Position numbers and translations under genes: made by a program. From Desulforhabdus sp. TSK (lineage in GTDB: Bacteria > Desulfobacterota > Syntrophobacteria > Syntrophobacterales > Syntrophobacteraceae), in contig NZ_BQXM01000020.1 in the NCBI RefSeq assembly GCF_022836495.1, positions 31,770 through 95,769 of the forward strand: 64,000 nt of DNA, read 5' to 3'. The notes beneath the pieces are model-generated. The model was not told the origin of the DNA and made no database searches. It saw nothing but the letters and a program-made list of their open reading frames with translations. Positions 51,421-60,121 of this stretch are shown in pieces (within the stretch, counting starts at the first letter, position 1; every line of letters starts with the position of its first letter).

Positions 51421-52521
51421 ATGCAGCGTATCGACGACATTCGCATCAAGGAATTCACGCCTCTTGTATCCCCCGTGACTTTGAAACAGGAGTTTCCCAT
51501 GACCGACAAGGCCCGGGAAACCGTGGTGACGAGTCGTGAGATCATTTCCAGCATCCTGGAGCGGAAAGATCCGAGAATGCTAGCCATTATCGGGCCATGC
51601 TCCATCCACGATGAGGCAGCCGCACTGGAGTATGCTCAGCAGGTCAGGGACTTGAGTGAAAAGGTCGGCGATACGCTCTATCTCGTCATGAGGGTCTACT
51701 TCGAGAAGCCGCGGACGACGGTGGGCTGGAAGGGGCTCATCAACGACCCCTGGCTGGATGGATCCAACGATATCGTTTCCGGGCTCCGAAAGGCCAGAAG
51801 CCTTCTTCTGAAAATCACCGGCATGGGCGTGCCCACCGCCACCGAAATGCTGGATCCCATCACGCCACAGTACATTGCGGACCTGGTCAGCTGGAGCGCC
51901 ATCGGAGCGCGCACCACCGAATCCCAAACCCACCGCGAAATGGCCAGTGGACTCTCCATGCCCGTAGGGTTCAAGAACTGCACCGACGGAGGGCTCGATA
52001 CGGCCATCAATGCCATCATCGCTTCCGGGGCCCCCCAGAATTTCCTGGGAATCGATTCTCATGGGCAGACGTGCATCGTCCAGACCTCGGGCAACCCCTA
52101 TGCCCATCTCGTACTGCGAGGCGGTACCCGTCCCAATTATGATTCCGTCAGTGTCATGGAAGCCCTGGAGCTCCTGAAAAAGAAGAAGCTGCCGGAAGCC
52201 ATCATGATCGACTGCTCCCACGGCAATTCCCGCAAGAACCATCGCTTCCAGTCCGTTGTGTGGCAGGATGCCGTCAACCAGAGGATGGATGGGAACACCG
52301 CCATTGTCGGGTTGATGCTCGAAAGCAACCTGTGTGAGGGAAACCAGGAGAATACCTGCGATCTCTCCAGTATGAAATACGGCGTCTCCATCACCGACGC
52401 CTGTATTTCCTGGGAAGCGACGGAAAAGCTCATCCTTTCGGCCCATGAGCATCTGAATGGGCTGTCTGCTCCTGCCGGAGGGGAGGTCATGTTCAGAACA
52501 GAGCGCTACCAGGTGGGATGA
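51421..52521 (+). CDS. 3-deoxy-7-phosphoheptulonate (DAHP) synthase, class I (AroFGH type)
   Basis: The ATG at 51421 with AAGGAGAAGG upstream gives 366 residues. Motifs are IIGPCSIHDEAAALEYAQ, YLVMRVYFEKPRTTVGWKGL, GARTTESQTHREMASGLSMP, VGFKNCTDGGLDTAINAI, and the metal-site MIDCSHGNSRKNHRF. It joins PEP and erythrose-4-phosphate in the first step of aromatic amino-acid synthesis. Expression is almost certainly controlled by the Tyr/Phe leader upstream. Whether the enzyme is also feedback-inhibited by Tyr or Phe cannot be told reliably. It is monocistronic here; repeats follow. Confidence 0.95.
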   Translation: MQRIDDIRIKEFTPLVSPVTLKQEFPMTDKARETVVTSREIISSILERKDPRMLAIIGPCSIHDEAAALEYAQQVRDLSEKVGDTLYLVMRVYFEKPRTTVGWKGLINDPWLDGSNDIVSGLRKARSLLLKITGMGVPTATEMLDPITPQYIADLVSWSAIGARTTESQTHREMASGLSMPVGFKNCTDGGLDTAINAIIASGAPQNFLGIDSHGQTCIVQTSGNPYAHLVLRGGTRPNYDSVSVMEALELLKKKKLPEAIMIDCSHGNSRKNHRFQSVVWQDAVNQRMDGNTAIVGLMLESNLCEGNQENTCDLSSMKYGVSITDACISWEATEKLILSAHEHLNGLSAPAGGEVMFRTERYQVG

Positions 52522-52555
52522 GCAGTCCAGGCGATATGCCGGGCCGGTTGGAGTG

Positions 52556-52651
52556 AATGTTGTTGACTCAACGTCACCCCGGTGGAAACCGGAAGTCCAT
52601 CAGGTCTTTATTTCCCTGGATTCCGGCTTTCACCGGAATGACGAAAGTTGG
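52556..52651. repeat. Family C element, copy 2 (inverted)
   Basis: AATGTTGTTGACTCAACGTC, then ACCCCGGTGGAAACCGGAAG and GGATTCCGGCTTTCACCGGA, matches the copy at 15891-16002 in reverse. The outer 15 bp at the far end are missing. It follows the DAHP synthase stop and may terminate transcription. Confidence 0.82.
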
Positions 52652-52701
52652 TTATACGCGATAAAGTATAAAACTTTCGATTTGATGATTCCCTGTTTTT
52701 T

Positions 52702-52758
52702 GTAGGAGCGGCTTCCAGCCGCGACTGGCTGACTGTCGCGGCTGGAAGCCGCTCCTAC
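52702..52758. repeat. Family A hairpin, last copy in the window
   Basis: Short-loop hairpin with flanks AAACTTTCGATTTGATGATT and ACGTTCAATCCTTAATGCGT. No further copy occurs up to 64000. Confidence 0.9.
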
Positions 52759-52799
52759 AATAAAAAACGTTCAATCCTTAATGCGTATCATTCAACAAC

Positions 52800-53000
52800 A
52801 TTACCGGCCCGGGTAGGGTGCATTTCATGCACCATACGTACTGAAGAAATGCTTGTATGAACAATACGCTTGACTTCATCGAGAATGACGATCGTCTTTT
52901 CTCGAAGGCTTTCGCCCTCCACTGACACCATCGCTTCCGTGACCTTCTCGGTCATCCGTTGCTTTTCCCCGTCGGAGAGAACGCCTTCAATCCCCTTCGA
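52800..53000 (-). pseudogene. Remnant of a 4-oxalocrotonate tautomerase-family gene
   Basis: A minus-strand frame encodes KGIEGVLSDGEKQRMTEKVT, then EAMVSVEGESLREKTIVILD, which resembles the helix-strand part of small tautomerases (EGVxSxEQKxxxIxxVTxAM). The catalytic N-terminal Pro segment is absent and the C terminus (SISSVRMVHEMHP) does not fit the family, so I read it as a decayed fragment. A related C-terminal piece occurs in opposite orientation near 57600. Confidence 0.4.
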
Positions 53001-53320
53001 TGATGGATCGGGTGCCGGCTCCAAAGAGATCATTTGTAGCTTTCAGCAGCTCTTCGCGTCTGAGCGGACCGGTTGATCACCTTGATGGAAATGTACGGTC
53101 GCCGGCACTGAAAAGTGCAGAATACTTTACGTGAGAGCAACGTTCATTTAATTTGGCAGCGCCATGGGGTTTTTGAGATACTCGTTTGCCTGTTCCGTCC
53201 GGAATATGGAAAAGGAGAATGACGGCGAGGATCGTCTTCGGTCGAGTGGACGGGAAGGTCCGGACTGCCCCGCAATAGAACTCAACCGAATGCATGCCTC
53301 GACAGTGGACAGTGGAGCAT

Positions 53321-54958
53321 ATGCCTGTGGAAAGCTCATCCCTCATCGTGAAAAAGGCCTTCGTACTCCTCCTCTGGATTGTCGCCGTCGGATGCGTGGT
53401 GGGTCCTGATTATCGCCCTCCTCCCGCCCCTGGTGTCCAAACTTACACCGAAAAGCCGATACCTGAGGAAACGGTATCGGCTCCCGGCGTGGGCGGTGCG
53501 GCGCAGCGCTTTGTCGATGGCGGGGATATCCCCGCACAGTGGTGGACATTATTTCATTCAGAAGCCCTGGACCGACTCATCCGCCGTGCCCTTGCGGACA
53601 GCCCGACACTGGCGGCGGCTGAAGCCGCGCTGCGCGAGGCTCGGGAGAACCTGCGCGCCAGGGCGGGTACGGTCATTTATCCAAGCGTCGATGGGAGCCT
53701 TTCGGCTGCACGCCGGAAAAGCTCGGGCGCTTCCAGCGGCCTGCCGGACGAGTTCAGCAGTACCTTCAGTCTGTAAAACGCGTCGGTGGGCGTTTCCTGT
53801 GTACTCGATGTCTTTGGAGGGGGGAGGCGGGAGCTGGAAGCGCTGCAGGCGCAGGTGGACTACCAGCGCTTCCAGCTTGCAGGCGCGCATCTGACCCTCG
53901 CCTCCAACATCGTGACCGCCGCAATTCGAGAGGCCTCTCTGCGCGCTCAGATCAAGGCCAATGAGGAGATCGTGGCGGCGGAGATCAAACAGCTGGAAAT
54001 GGTAGAGCGCCAATCGGCCCTCGGCGGTGCCGCCCAATCGGATGTCCTTGCCCATCAGGCGCAATTGGCCCAAACCAAGGCGGCCTTGCCGCTTCTGGAG
54101 AGGGAGTTGGCTCAGACTCGCAACCTGCTGGCGGCCCTGAGCGGCAGGTTTCCGGGGGACGCCGAGCTTCCGGAATTCCGGCTCGAGGAATTCCATCTCC
54201 CCCATGAGCTGCCCGTGAGCCTTCCGTCCTCACTGGTGCGGCAGCGCCCCGATATCCGCGCCTCGTAAGAGCTGCTGCATGCGGCTGGCGCCAATGTGGG
54301 CGTGGCCACGGCGAATCTGTTTCCGCAGATCACGCTCACCGCCAATCTGGGATCCAGCTCCCTGCGCCTCGAGGACCTTTTTGGGCCGGGCACATCCTTT
54401 TGGGGCATCGGAGGCGGGCTGGTGCAGCCACTTTTCCGCGGGGGGGAGCTCATGGCAAAGCGCCGCGCCGCAATCGCCGCCTATGATCAATCTCTCGCCT
54501 TGTATCGGGAAACGGTCCCGCAGGCATTCCAGAATGTGGCGGATGTGCTTCATGCCCTGGAAACCGATGCACGCTCGCTGCGCGCCCAGGCTGAAGCCGA
54601 GGCGACCGCCCGTGATTCCCTTGACCTCACTGAAAAGCAGTTCCACTACGGCGCAGCGAGCTACCTGACCCTGCTTAATGCGCAGCGCCAGCACCAACGG
54701 GCGCTCATCATCCTGGTGCAAGCCCAGACGGTGCGCTTTGCCGACACAGCCGCTCTTTTCCAGGCCCTGGGAGGCGGATGGTGGGAGAAGCCGGTGAATC
54801 CGTCAACGCGTGAGCGGGCAGAACGGACAGGTGGGCAGCCCGGTGATGTCCATGCCGGGAGCGATTCAAGGCAGTCAGTCGATTTCGGCCTGGATGCCAA
54901 CGTCACCGATTCACCGACTCGGCCACTTACCGATTCATCCTACTTTCAGGAGCAATGA
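53321..54958 (+). pseudogene. RND efflux outer-membrane lipoprotein (NodT family) with two nonsense codons
   Basis: One continuous frame from the ATG at 53321 encodes a lipoprotein signal (AFVLLLWIVAVGC, then VVGPDYRPPPAPGV) and the two efflux repeats through FQALGGGWWEKP. It is broken by in-frame TAA at 53774-53776 (FSL*NASVGVSCVLD) and at 54266-54268 (DIRAS*ELLHAAGANVGV), where family members have a sense codon. The second change is a likely GAA to TAA. Without them the protein would have about 545 residues. Promoter and start look normal, so decay is recent. Confidence 0.88.
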
Positions 54959-54962
54959 TGAC

Positions 54963-56040
54963 ATGAAGAAGCGCTTGATTGTGACTCTGCTGGGGTTGGT
55001 TCTCCTGGTAGCCGCCCTCGCCGGGGTCAAAATGATGCAGATCGGAGCCATGGTCGATCAGGGGAAGAAGCTCGTTCCGCCTCCCGAAACCGTTACCTCT
55101 GCCGTTGTGACTTCGGATTTGTGGAAGAGCGAGTTGAGTGCCATCGGCACGCTGACTGCGGTCCAGGGGGGCACCGTGGCCGCAGAGCTTCCCGGAAAGG
55201 TCGTGAAGATCCTCTTCGAACCGGGGAGAGCCGTGAAGAAGGGGGATTTGCTCGTCAGCCAGGATACAGCCGCGGAAGAGGCTGAGCTGATGGGAGCCGA
55301 AGCGCAGGTCAAGGTGGCGAAGGCAGACCTCGATCGTGCAGGGATGATGATACGGGACAGGATCATCTCACAGGCCGACTATGACAAGGCCCAGGCTGCC
55401 CACGAGGGGGCACTCTCGAAAGCGAGCAGCATCCGTGTTGCCATTGACAAGAAGAATATCCGTGCCCCGTTCAGCGGCCGCCTCGGTATCCGCCAGATCA
55501 ACCTGGGTCAGATCCTTAAGGATGGAGACCCCATTGTCACTTTGCAAACCCTCGATCCCATCTTCGTCGACTTCACCCTTCCTCAGCAACAGGTGATGCA
55601 GCTGCGGGTGGATCTACCCGTGAAGGTCATCTGCGACGCCCTGCCCGGTGTGGCGGTCGAGGGACGCATCACGGCCATCAACCCGCTGGTGGAGAGCGAG
55701 ACCCGCAACGCCCAGATCCAGGCGACGGTGTTCAACAGGGAGGAGCGACTCCGCCCCGCATGTTTTGTTTGTCAACGTGTCGGTTGGCCTGTCCATGCAG
55801 AACAAGGTGATGATCATCCCCGCGACGGCAGTGCTTTACGCACCCTACGGCGATTCGGTTTTCATCATCGAAAAGGATAAGGAGCGGGACGGCGAGGTGC
55901 TGCGGCAGCAGTTCGTTCGCCTGGGAGAGAAGCGCGGCGACTTCGTCGCCGTATCCAGCGGGCTTGCCGAGGGGCAGAAGATCGTGAGCACCGGGGTTTT
56001 CAGACTGCGTAACGGCCAGGCCGTGACCGTGGGTGGATAA
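54963..56040 (+). pseudogene. RND periplasmic adaptor (HlyD family) with frameshift
   Basis: The ATG at 54963 starts MKKRLIVTLLGLVLLVAALA and encodes an MdtA/AcrA-like adaptor: PGKVVKILFEPGRAVKKGDL, SQADYDKAQAAHEGALSKAS, IRAPFSGRLGIRQINLGQIL. Around 55755-55790 the frame shifts: EERLRPACFVCQ continues to a stop at 55880, while the true sequel (FVNVSVGLSMQNKVMIIPAT, EGQKIVSTGVFRLRNGQAVT) is in another frame up to 56040. A tandem TTTTG/TTTG duplication near 55762 is the likely cause. Confidence 0.87.
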
Positions 56041-57405
56041 CAGCCTTGCTCCCAACTTCAGGCAGGCGCCCGCACCGGTCAAGGGGTGCAGCGGGCCGAC
56101 ATTCTCGGCGCGCGCACCTTCGCCATGCGCGTCTGGCTCGATCCGGACCGGATGGCTGCCCTCAACATCAGCCCGACTCAGGTCCGGCAGGCGCTGGCTG
56201 CCAACAACTTTCTGGCTGCCCTCGGCAGGAGCAAGGGGGCCTATATTCAGGTCAACCTGACGGCGGACACCAACCTGAGCCGTGTCGAGGAATTCAATCG
56301 CCTGGTGGTACGCCACCGGGAGGGAACCATCATTCGTTTGGGCGACATTGCAGACGTGGTGCTGGGGGCCGAGGATTATGACACCGAGGTTCGTTTCACC
56401 GGCCAGACCGCCGTCTTCATGGGAATCTGGCCCCTGCCCAATGCAAACTCCCTGGACGTCATCAAGGGAGTGCGGGCTGAGATGGCCTCCATCGAGCGGG
56501 ACCTTCCGACCGGTCTTCAAGCCCGCGTTGCCTATGACGCCACCGATTACATCGCGAGCTCCATCTGCGAAGTCCTCAAGACCCTCGGCGACACCCTGCT
56601 GATCGTCGTGGTGGTCATCTTCCTCTTCCTCGGTTCCTTCCGATCGGTCTTGATCCCGGTCGTGGCCATACCGGTTTCACTGGTCGGCGCTGTCTTCCTG
56701 ATGCAGGCCTTTGGTTTCACGGTGAACATTCTCACCCTTCTGGCCATCGTCCTTTCCGTCGGCCTCGTGGTGGACGACGCCATCGTTGTGGTTGAGAACG
56801 TCGAACGGCACCTGGGCGAGGGGAAATCCCCCCTGGATGCGGCGCTGATGGGGGCCCGCGAGCTGGTCGGCCCCGTCATCGCCATGACCATCACGCTTGC
56901 CGCCGTCTATCTGCCCATTGGGCTGCAGGGGGGGCTGACGGGCTCGCTCTTCCGTGAGTTTGTCTTCACCCTGGCGGGGGCTGTCACCATTTCCGGGGTG
57001 GTCGCCCTCACCCTTTCTCCGGCTATGTGCGCGAAGCTCCTCAAGCCGGGCAGCGGGGAGCGCGGGCTTGCCGGCAGGATATCACGGGACTTCAAGCGGC
57101 TGAGGAATGCCTACGGCCGGCTGCTCGCTTCCACTCTTTCAGCCCGTCCCGCGGTCTACTCCGTCTGGCTGGTCATCAGCCTTGTCACGATCCCCATGTT
57201 CATCATGTCCGCCAAGGAACTGGCGCCCACGGAGGATCAGGGGGTCATCTTCGGGATTCTGGATGCTGCCGCCAATTCGACCCTTGACCAGAACAGTCAC
57301 TTTGCGTCTGCGGTGAACGAGGTTTACCGGAGCATTCCCGAGACCGACTTCACCTTCCAGGTCACCTTTCCCAGCTCCGGCTTTGCCGGCATGAAGGCCA
57401 TATGA
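56041..57405 (+). pseudogene. RND inner-membrane transporter (AcrB/MexB-like), truncated at both ends
   Basis: About 450 of the usual 1,030 residues remain, starting with QARTGQGV-like residues immediately after the adaptor stop and then GVQRADILGARTFAMRVWLD, which is near residue 165 of AcrB. It has membrane segments LLIVVVVIFLFLGSFRSVLI and the proton-relay helix AIVLSVGLVVDDAIVVVENV with two Asp. It ends at TFPSSGFAGMKAI followed by a stop, well before the second membrane half. No functional pump is possible. Roughly 500 bp at the start and 1.3 kb at the end are missing. Confidence 0.9.
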
Positions 57406-57704
57406 GATGTGCCTCGGACTGCCATGGAACATCAGGGGGGCAATCATCTCTCTGGATTCCGGGTCAAGTCTGGAATGACGTTGTGCGTATGGGCCACTTT
57501 GTTCGGTGGAGCTGTGCGGAGGCGTCAGAGAAGAAATAGACATCCGCCCTACCCATTCATCCGTGCTTTGTAATAGAATTGTACCGTGCATTCTACGCAC
57601 TATTGTCGACACAGGCATTTCTTCAGTACGGGCGGTGCGTAAACTCCACCCTGCCGGACTGATGGATGCCGATTCATTGCCTCTTGCCTTGGAGCGTGTC
57701 CATC
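57406..57704. other. Spacer with repeat fragments after the RND remnant
   Basis: 57449-57480 (CTGGATTCCGGGTCAAGTCT) resembles one arm of a widespread proteobacterial repeat. 57590-57660 encodes ISSVRAVRKLHP in the plus strand, similar to the minus-strand ISSVRMVHEMHP near 52830, giving inverted related fragments on both sides of the dead efflux operon. Confidence 0.55.
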
Positions 57705-58946
57705 ATGACTGAAGCGGAAATCACTGTTTATGGCGCTCCCTCGTGCCCGGCCTGTCGGAACAGCAAGATGTTTCTGGGGGAGCATCAGATCCCTTACCGA
57801 TGGGTGAACATCGACGATGATGCCGAGGCCGAGCGCTTCGTCATGGAGAAGAATGGCGGGAGGCGCATCATCCCGACCATCGTCTTTGGGGATGGATCGT
57901 TCCTGGTTCAGCCCGCCGTGGCGGAGCTTGCCGCTAAATTGGGTCTGAAAACAGAGGCTTCGCGGTCTCAGTATGATCTGATCGTTGTCGGGGGTGGTCC
58001 TGCAGGCCTGACGGCGGCGCTCTACACGGCTCGAGAAGGTATCGACACGCTGGTCATCGAGCGAGCGGCCTTCGGCGGTCAGGCAGCCGGAACGGAGCGA
58101 CTGGACAACATGCCCGGCTTTCCGGACGGAGTGACGGGAAGCGAGTTCTCTCAGCGGCTGCGTCGCCAGGCAGAGCGATTTGGCGTCGAGCTCCTACAGG
58201 TTCATGAGGTCACAGGAATCTCACGAAACGCTGATCTGCACGCCGTAAAGACCGAAAACGGCAAGCAATACACCGCCCGCTCGATACTCATCGCCACCGG
58301 CAGCCACTACAAACGTCTGGGGGTTCCGGGTGAGACGGACTACCTGGGAGCCGGCGTCCACTTTTGCGCCACCTGCGACGGTCCCCTTTACAAGGGGAAG
58401 CGCGTCGCCGTCATCGGCGGCGGAAACAGCGCCACCGAGGAGAGCCTGTTCCTGGCCAAATTTGCCGACCACGTGACGATCCTGGTGCGAGGAGAGGAGT
58501 TTCGTGCCACACGATTGATCCAGGATGAAGTTTTTAAGCACCCGAAAATCGAAATTCGCTTTCAGACTCAGGTGAAGGCATTCCTCGGCTCCAATTCCAA
58601 GCTGACTCACCTGAAGATCCTGGACGCTCGGACGGGCCGGGAGGAAAATCTGGAGGTCGACGGCGTTTTCGTCTTTATCGGCCTCATTCCCAATACCCGT
58701 TTTCTGGAGGGCAGAGGCGTGCTCCTGGATCGTTGGGGCTTCATTCTGACGGGTTACGATCTGCCGGAGCAGGGCCGGCATATCACAGGGTACAAAATGC
58801 GCGCGCCCTATATGCTGGAAACCAGTCTGCCCGGCGTGTTCGCGGCAGGAGATGTCCGTATGGGCAGCACCAAGCAGGTGGTCAGTGCGGCGGGGGAAGG
58901 CGCCGCCGCGGCACTGGCCATTCGAGAATACCTGAAACGATTGTGA
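57705..58946 (+). CDS. Thioredoxin reductase with N-terminal glutaredoxin-like domain
   Basis: The ATG at 57705 gives 413 residues. Residues 1-85 are a glutaredoxin-like domain (ITVYGAPSCPACRNSKMFLG, active site CPAC; RRIIPTIVFGDGSF). Residues about 95-413 are a thioredoxin reductase: FAD motif DLIVVGGGPAGLTAALYTAR, redox CATCDG, NADPH motif VAVIGGGNSATEESLFLAKF, and PGVFAAGDVRMGSTKQVVSA. The fusion should pass electrons from NADPH to the attached CPAC domain and then to partners. It is followed 59 bp later by a cysteine synthase and then hgcAB, a thiol-metabolism neighbourhood. Confidence 0.92.
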   Translation: MTEAEITVYGAPSCPACRNSKMFLGEHQIPYRWVNIDDDAEAERFVMEKNGGRRIIPTIVFGDGSFLVQPAVAELAAKLGLKTEASRSQYDLIVVGGGPAGLTAALYTAREGIDTLVIERAAFGGQAAGTERLDNMPGFPDGVTGSEFSQRLRRQAERFGVELLQVHEVTGISRNADLHAVKTENGKQYTARSILIATGSHYKRLGVPGETDYLGAGVHFCATCDGPLYKGKRVAVIGGGNSATEESLFLAKFADHVTILVRGEEFRATRLIQDEVFKHPKIEIRFQTQVKAFLGSNSKLTHLKILDARTGREENLEVDGVFVFIGLIPNTRFLEGRGVLLDRWGFILTGYDLPEQGRHITGYKMRAPYMLETSLPGVFAAGDVRMGSTKQVVSAAGEGAAAALAIREYLKRL

Positions 58947-59005
58947 GGATTCGGCGAATGCCCTGGAGCATAACAGCGCCTGAGAAAAGCGAGAATAAAG
59001 GCAAA

Positions 59006-59908
59006 ATGAATCAAGAAAAAATGGATGTAACCTGCATCGTCGGAAAGACTCCCATGCTGAGGATCGAGGGCATTCACGCAAAGCTCGAGACCTACAGTCC
59101 CAGCGGAAGCGTCAAGGACAGGATGGCGTGTTATATGCTAAAGAAGGCCGAGGAGCGTGGCCGGTTGAAGGCCGGCTCCAGGATCCTCGAAGTCACTTCT
59201 GGAAATACAGGCATAGCATTCGCCATGCTGGCCGCTGCCAGAGGATATAGGTTTACTGCCGTCATGCCCGAAAATATGAGCGCTGAAAGAAGGAGGATGA
59301 TGACAGTTTTTGGAGCTCATCTGGTCCTGACACCCGCTGAAGAGGATATGACCGGCGCTTTGAACAGGTACCTGGAGCTCAAACAGGAATATCCTGATGC
59401 ATGGCTTCCGGACCAGTTCGCCAACCCCGACAACATCGAAGCGCACGAGTTGGGACTTGGAAAGGAAATTGTGGACGCGCTCGGCTCCTCTGTGGACGCT
59501 CTTGTGGCAGGAACGGGAACAGGCGGGACCCTTATCGGTGTCGCCAGGGCCTTGAAGAAATCCAATCCTCAGGTAAAAATCATTGCTGTGGAGCCGGCTG
59601 AATCGCCGGTCATCGGAGGCGGAAAGGCTGGACCTCATGGCATACAGGGCATCGGTGAGGGGTTCATCCCGAAGATCCTCCAAGACAACATAAAAATGAT
59701 CGACGAAGTGATGACCGTCAGCACGGACGAGGCCATCGCGGAAGCAAAGCGGCTTTGCTGCAATCACGGGTTATTTGTCGGAATAAGCTCAGGAGCCAAT
59801 TTTCTTGCTGCAAAACGGGCTGCCGGCAGGTATCGGACCGTGGTCACCGTCCTGCCGGACAGGGGCGAGAGATATCTGAGCTGCGAAGCAATGTGCAAGC
59901 CGGATTGA
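59006..59908 (+). CDS. Cysteine synthase family protein (second copy)
   Basis: The ATG at 59006 gives 300 residues. The PLP lysine is in SPSGSVKDRMACYMLKKAEE, followed by [40 protein letters not shown] and GISSGANFLAAKRAAGRY. The N terminus (VTCIVGKTPMLRIEGIHAKL) is shorter than in the cysK product at 46537, and the two are clearly divergent paralogues. It could be CysM-like and use another sulfur donor. It follows the thioredoxin reductase closely, suggesting one transcript. Confidence 0.9.
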   Translation: MNQEKMDVTCIVGKTPMLRIEGIHAKLETYSPSGSVKDRMACYMLKKAEERGRLKAGSRILEVTSGNTGIAFAMLAAARGYRFTAVMPENMSAERRRMMTVFGAHLVLTPAEEDMTGALNRYLELKQEYPDAWLPDQFANPDNIEAHELGLGKEIVDALGSSVDALVAGTGTGGTLIGVARALKKSNPQVKIIAVEPAESPVIGGGKAGPHGIQGIGEGFIPKILQDNIKMIDEVMTVSTDEAIAEAKRLCCNHGLFVGISSGANFLAAKRAAGRYRTVVTVLPDRGERYLSCEAMCKPD

Positions 59909-59995
59909 GAACGGTCGACAAAGGCACGCGACCAGGGTGGGATCGACCCGTTGAGGCTTTCACGACTCGTCGCAATCCTTATGGAAAGGCCATTC

Positions 59996-60100
59996 ATGAA
60001 CAAAGGGCGGAATGATTTGATGGCAATGCAGGAGTTTCAGGAATCAAACGAGCAGCCGGGCGGTCAGCCCTTCAACGCGGTACCCTCGGCTTCGTGTTGA
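59996..60100 (+). CDS. Possible 34-residue small ORF upstream of hgcA
   Basis: The ATG at 59996 has GGAAAGG upstream and encodes MNKGRNDLMAMQEFQESNEQ, ending AVPSASC before a TGA. It is polar and has a single C-terminal cysteine. No family is recognised and it could be chance; listed because it lies directly before hgcA (21 bp). Confidence 0.25.
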   Translation: MNKGRNDLMAMQEFQESNEQPGGQPFNAVPSASC

Positions 60101-60121
60101 CCTCAGCCGGAAAAGGTCCAG

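Noticed and set aside
861..52758. Reading the many hairpins as a CRISPR array
   Set aside because: Copies are kilobases apart, in both orientations and palindromic over their whole length, with no regular spacers and no cas genes.
53774..54268. TAA recoding in the efflux lipoprotein gene
   Set aside because: Many normal genes here end in TAA, and the adaptor and pump genes beside it are also broken, so ordinary pseudogene decay is simpler.
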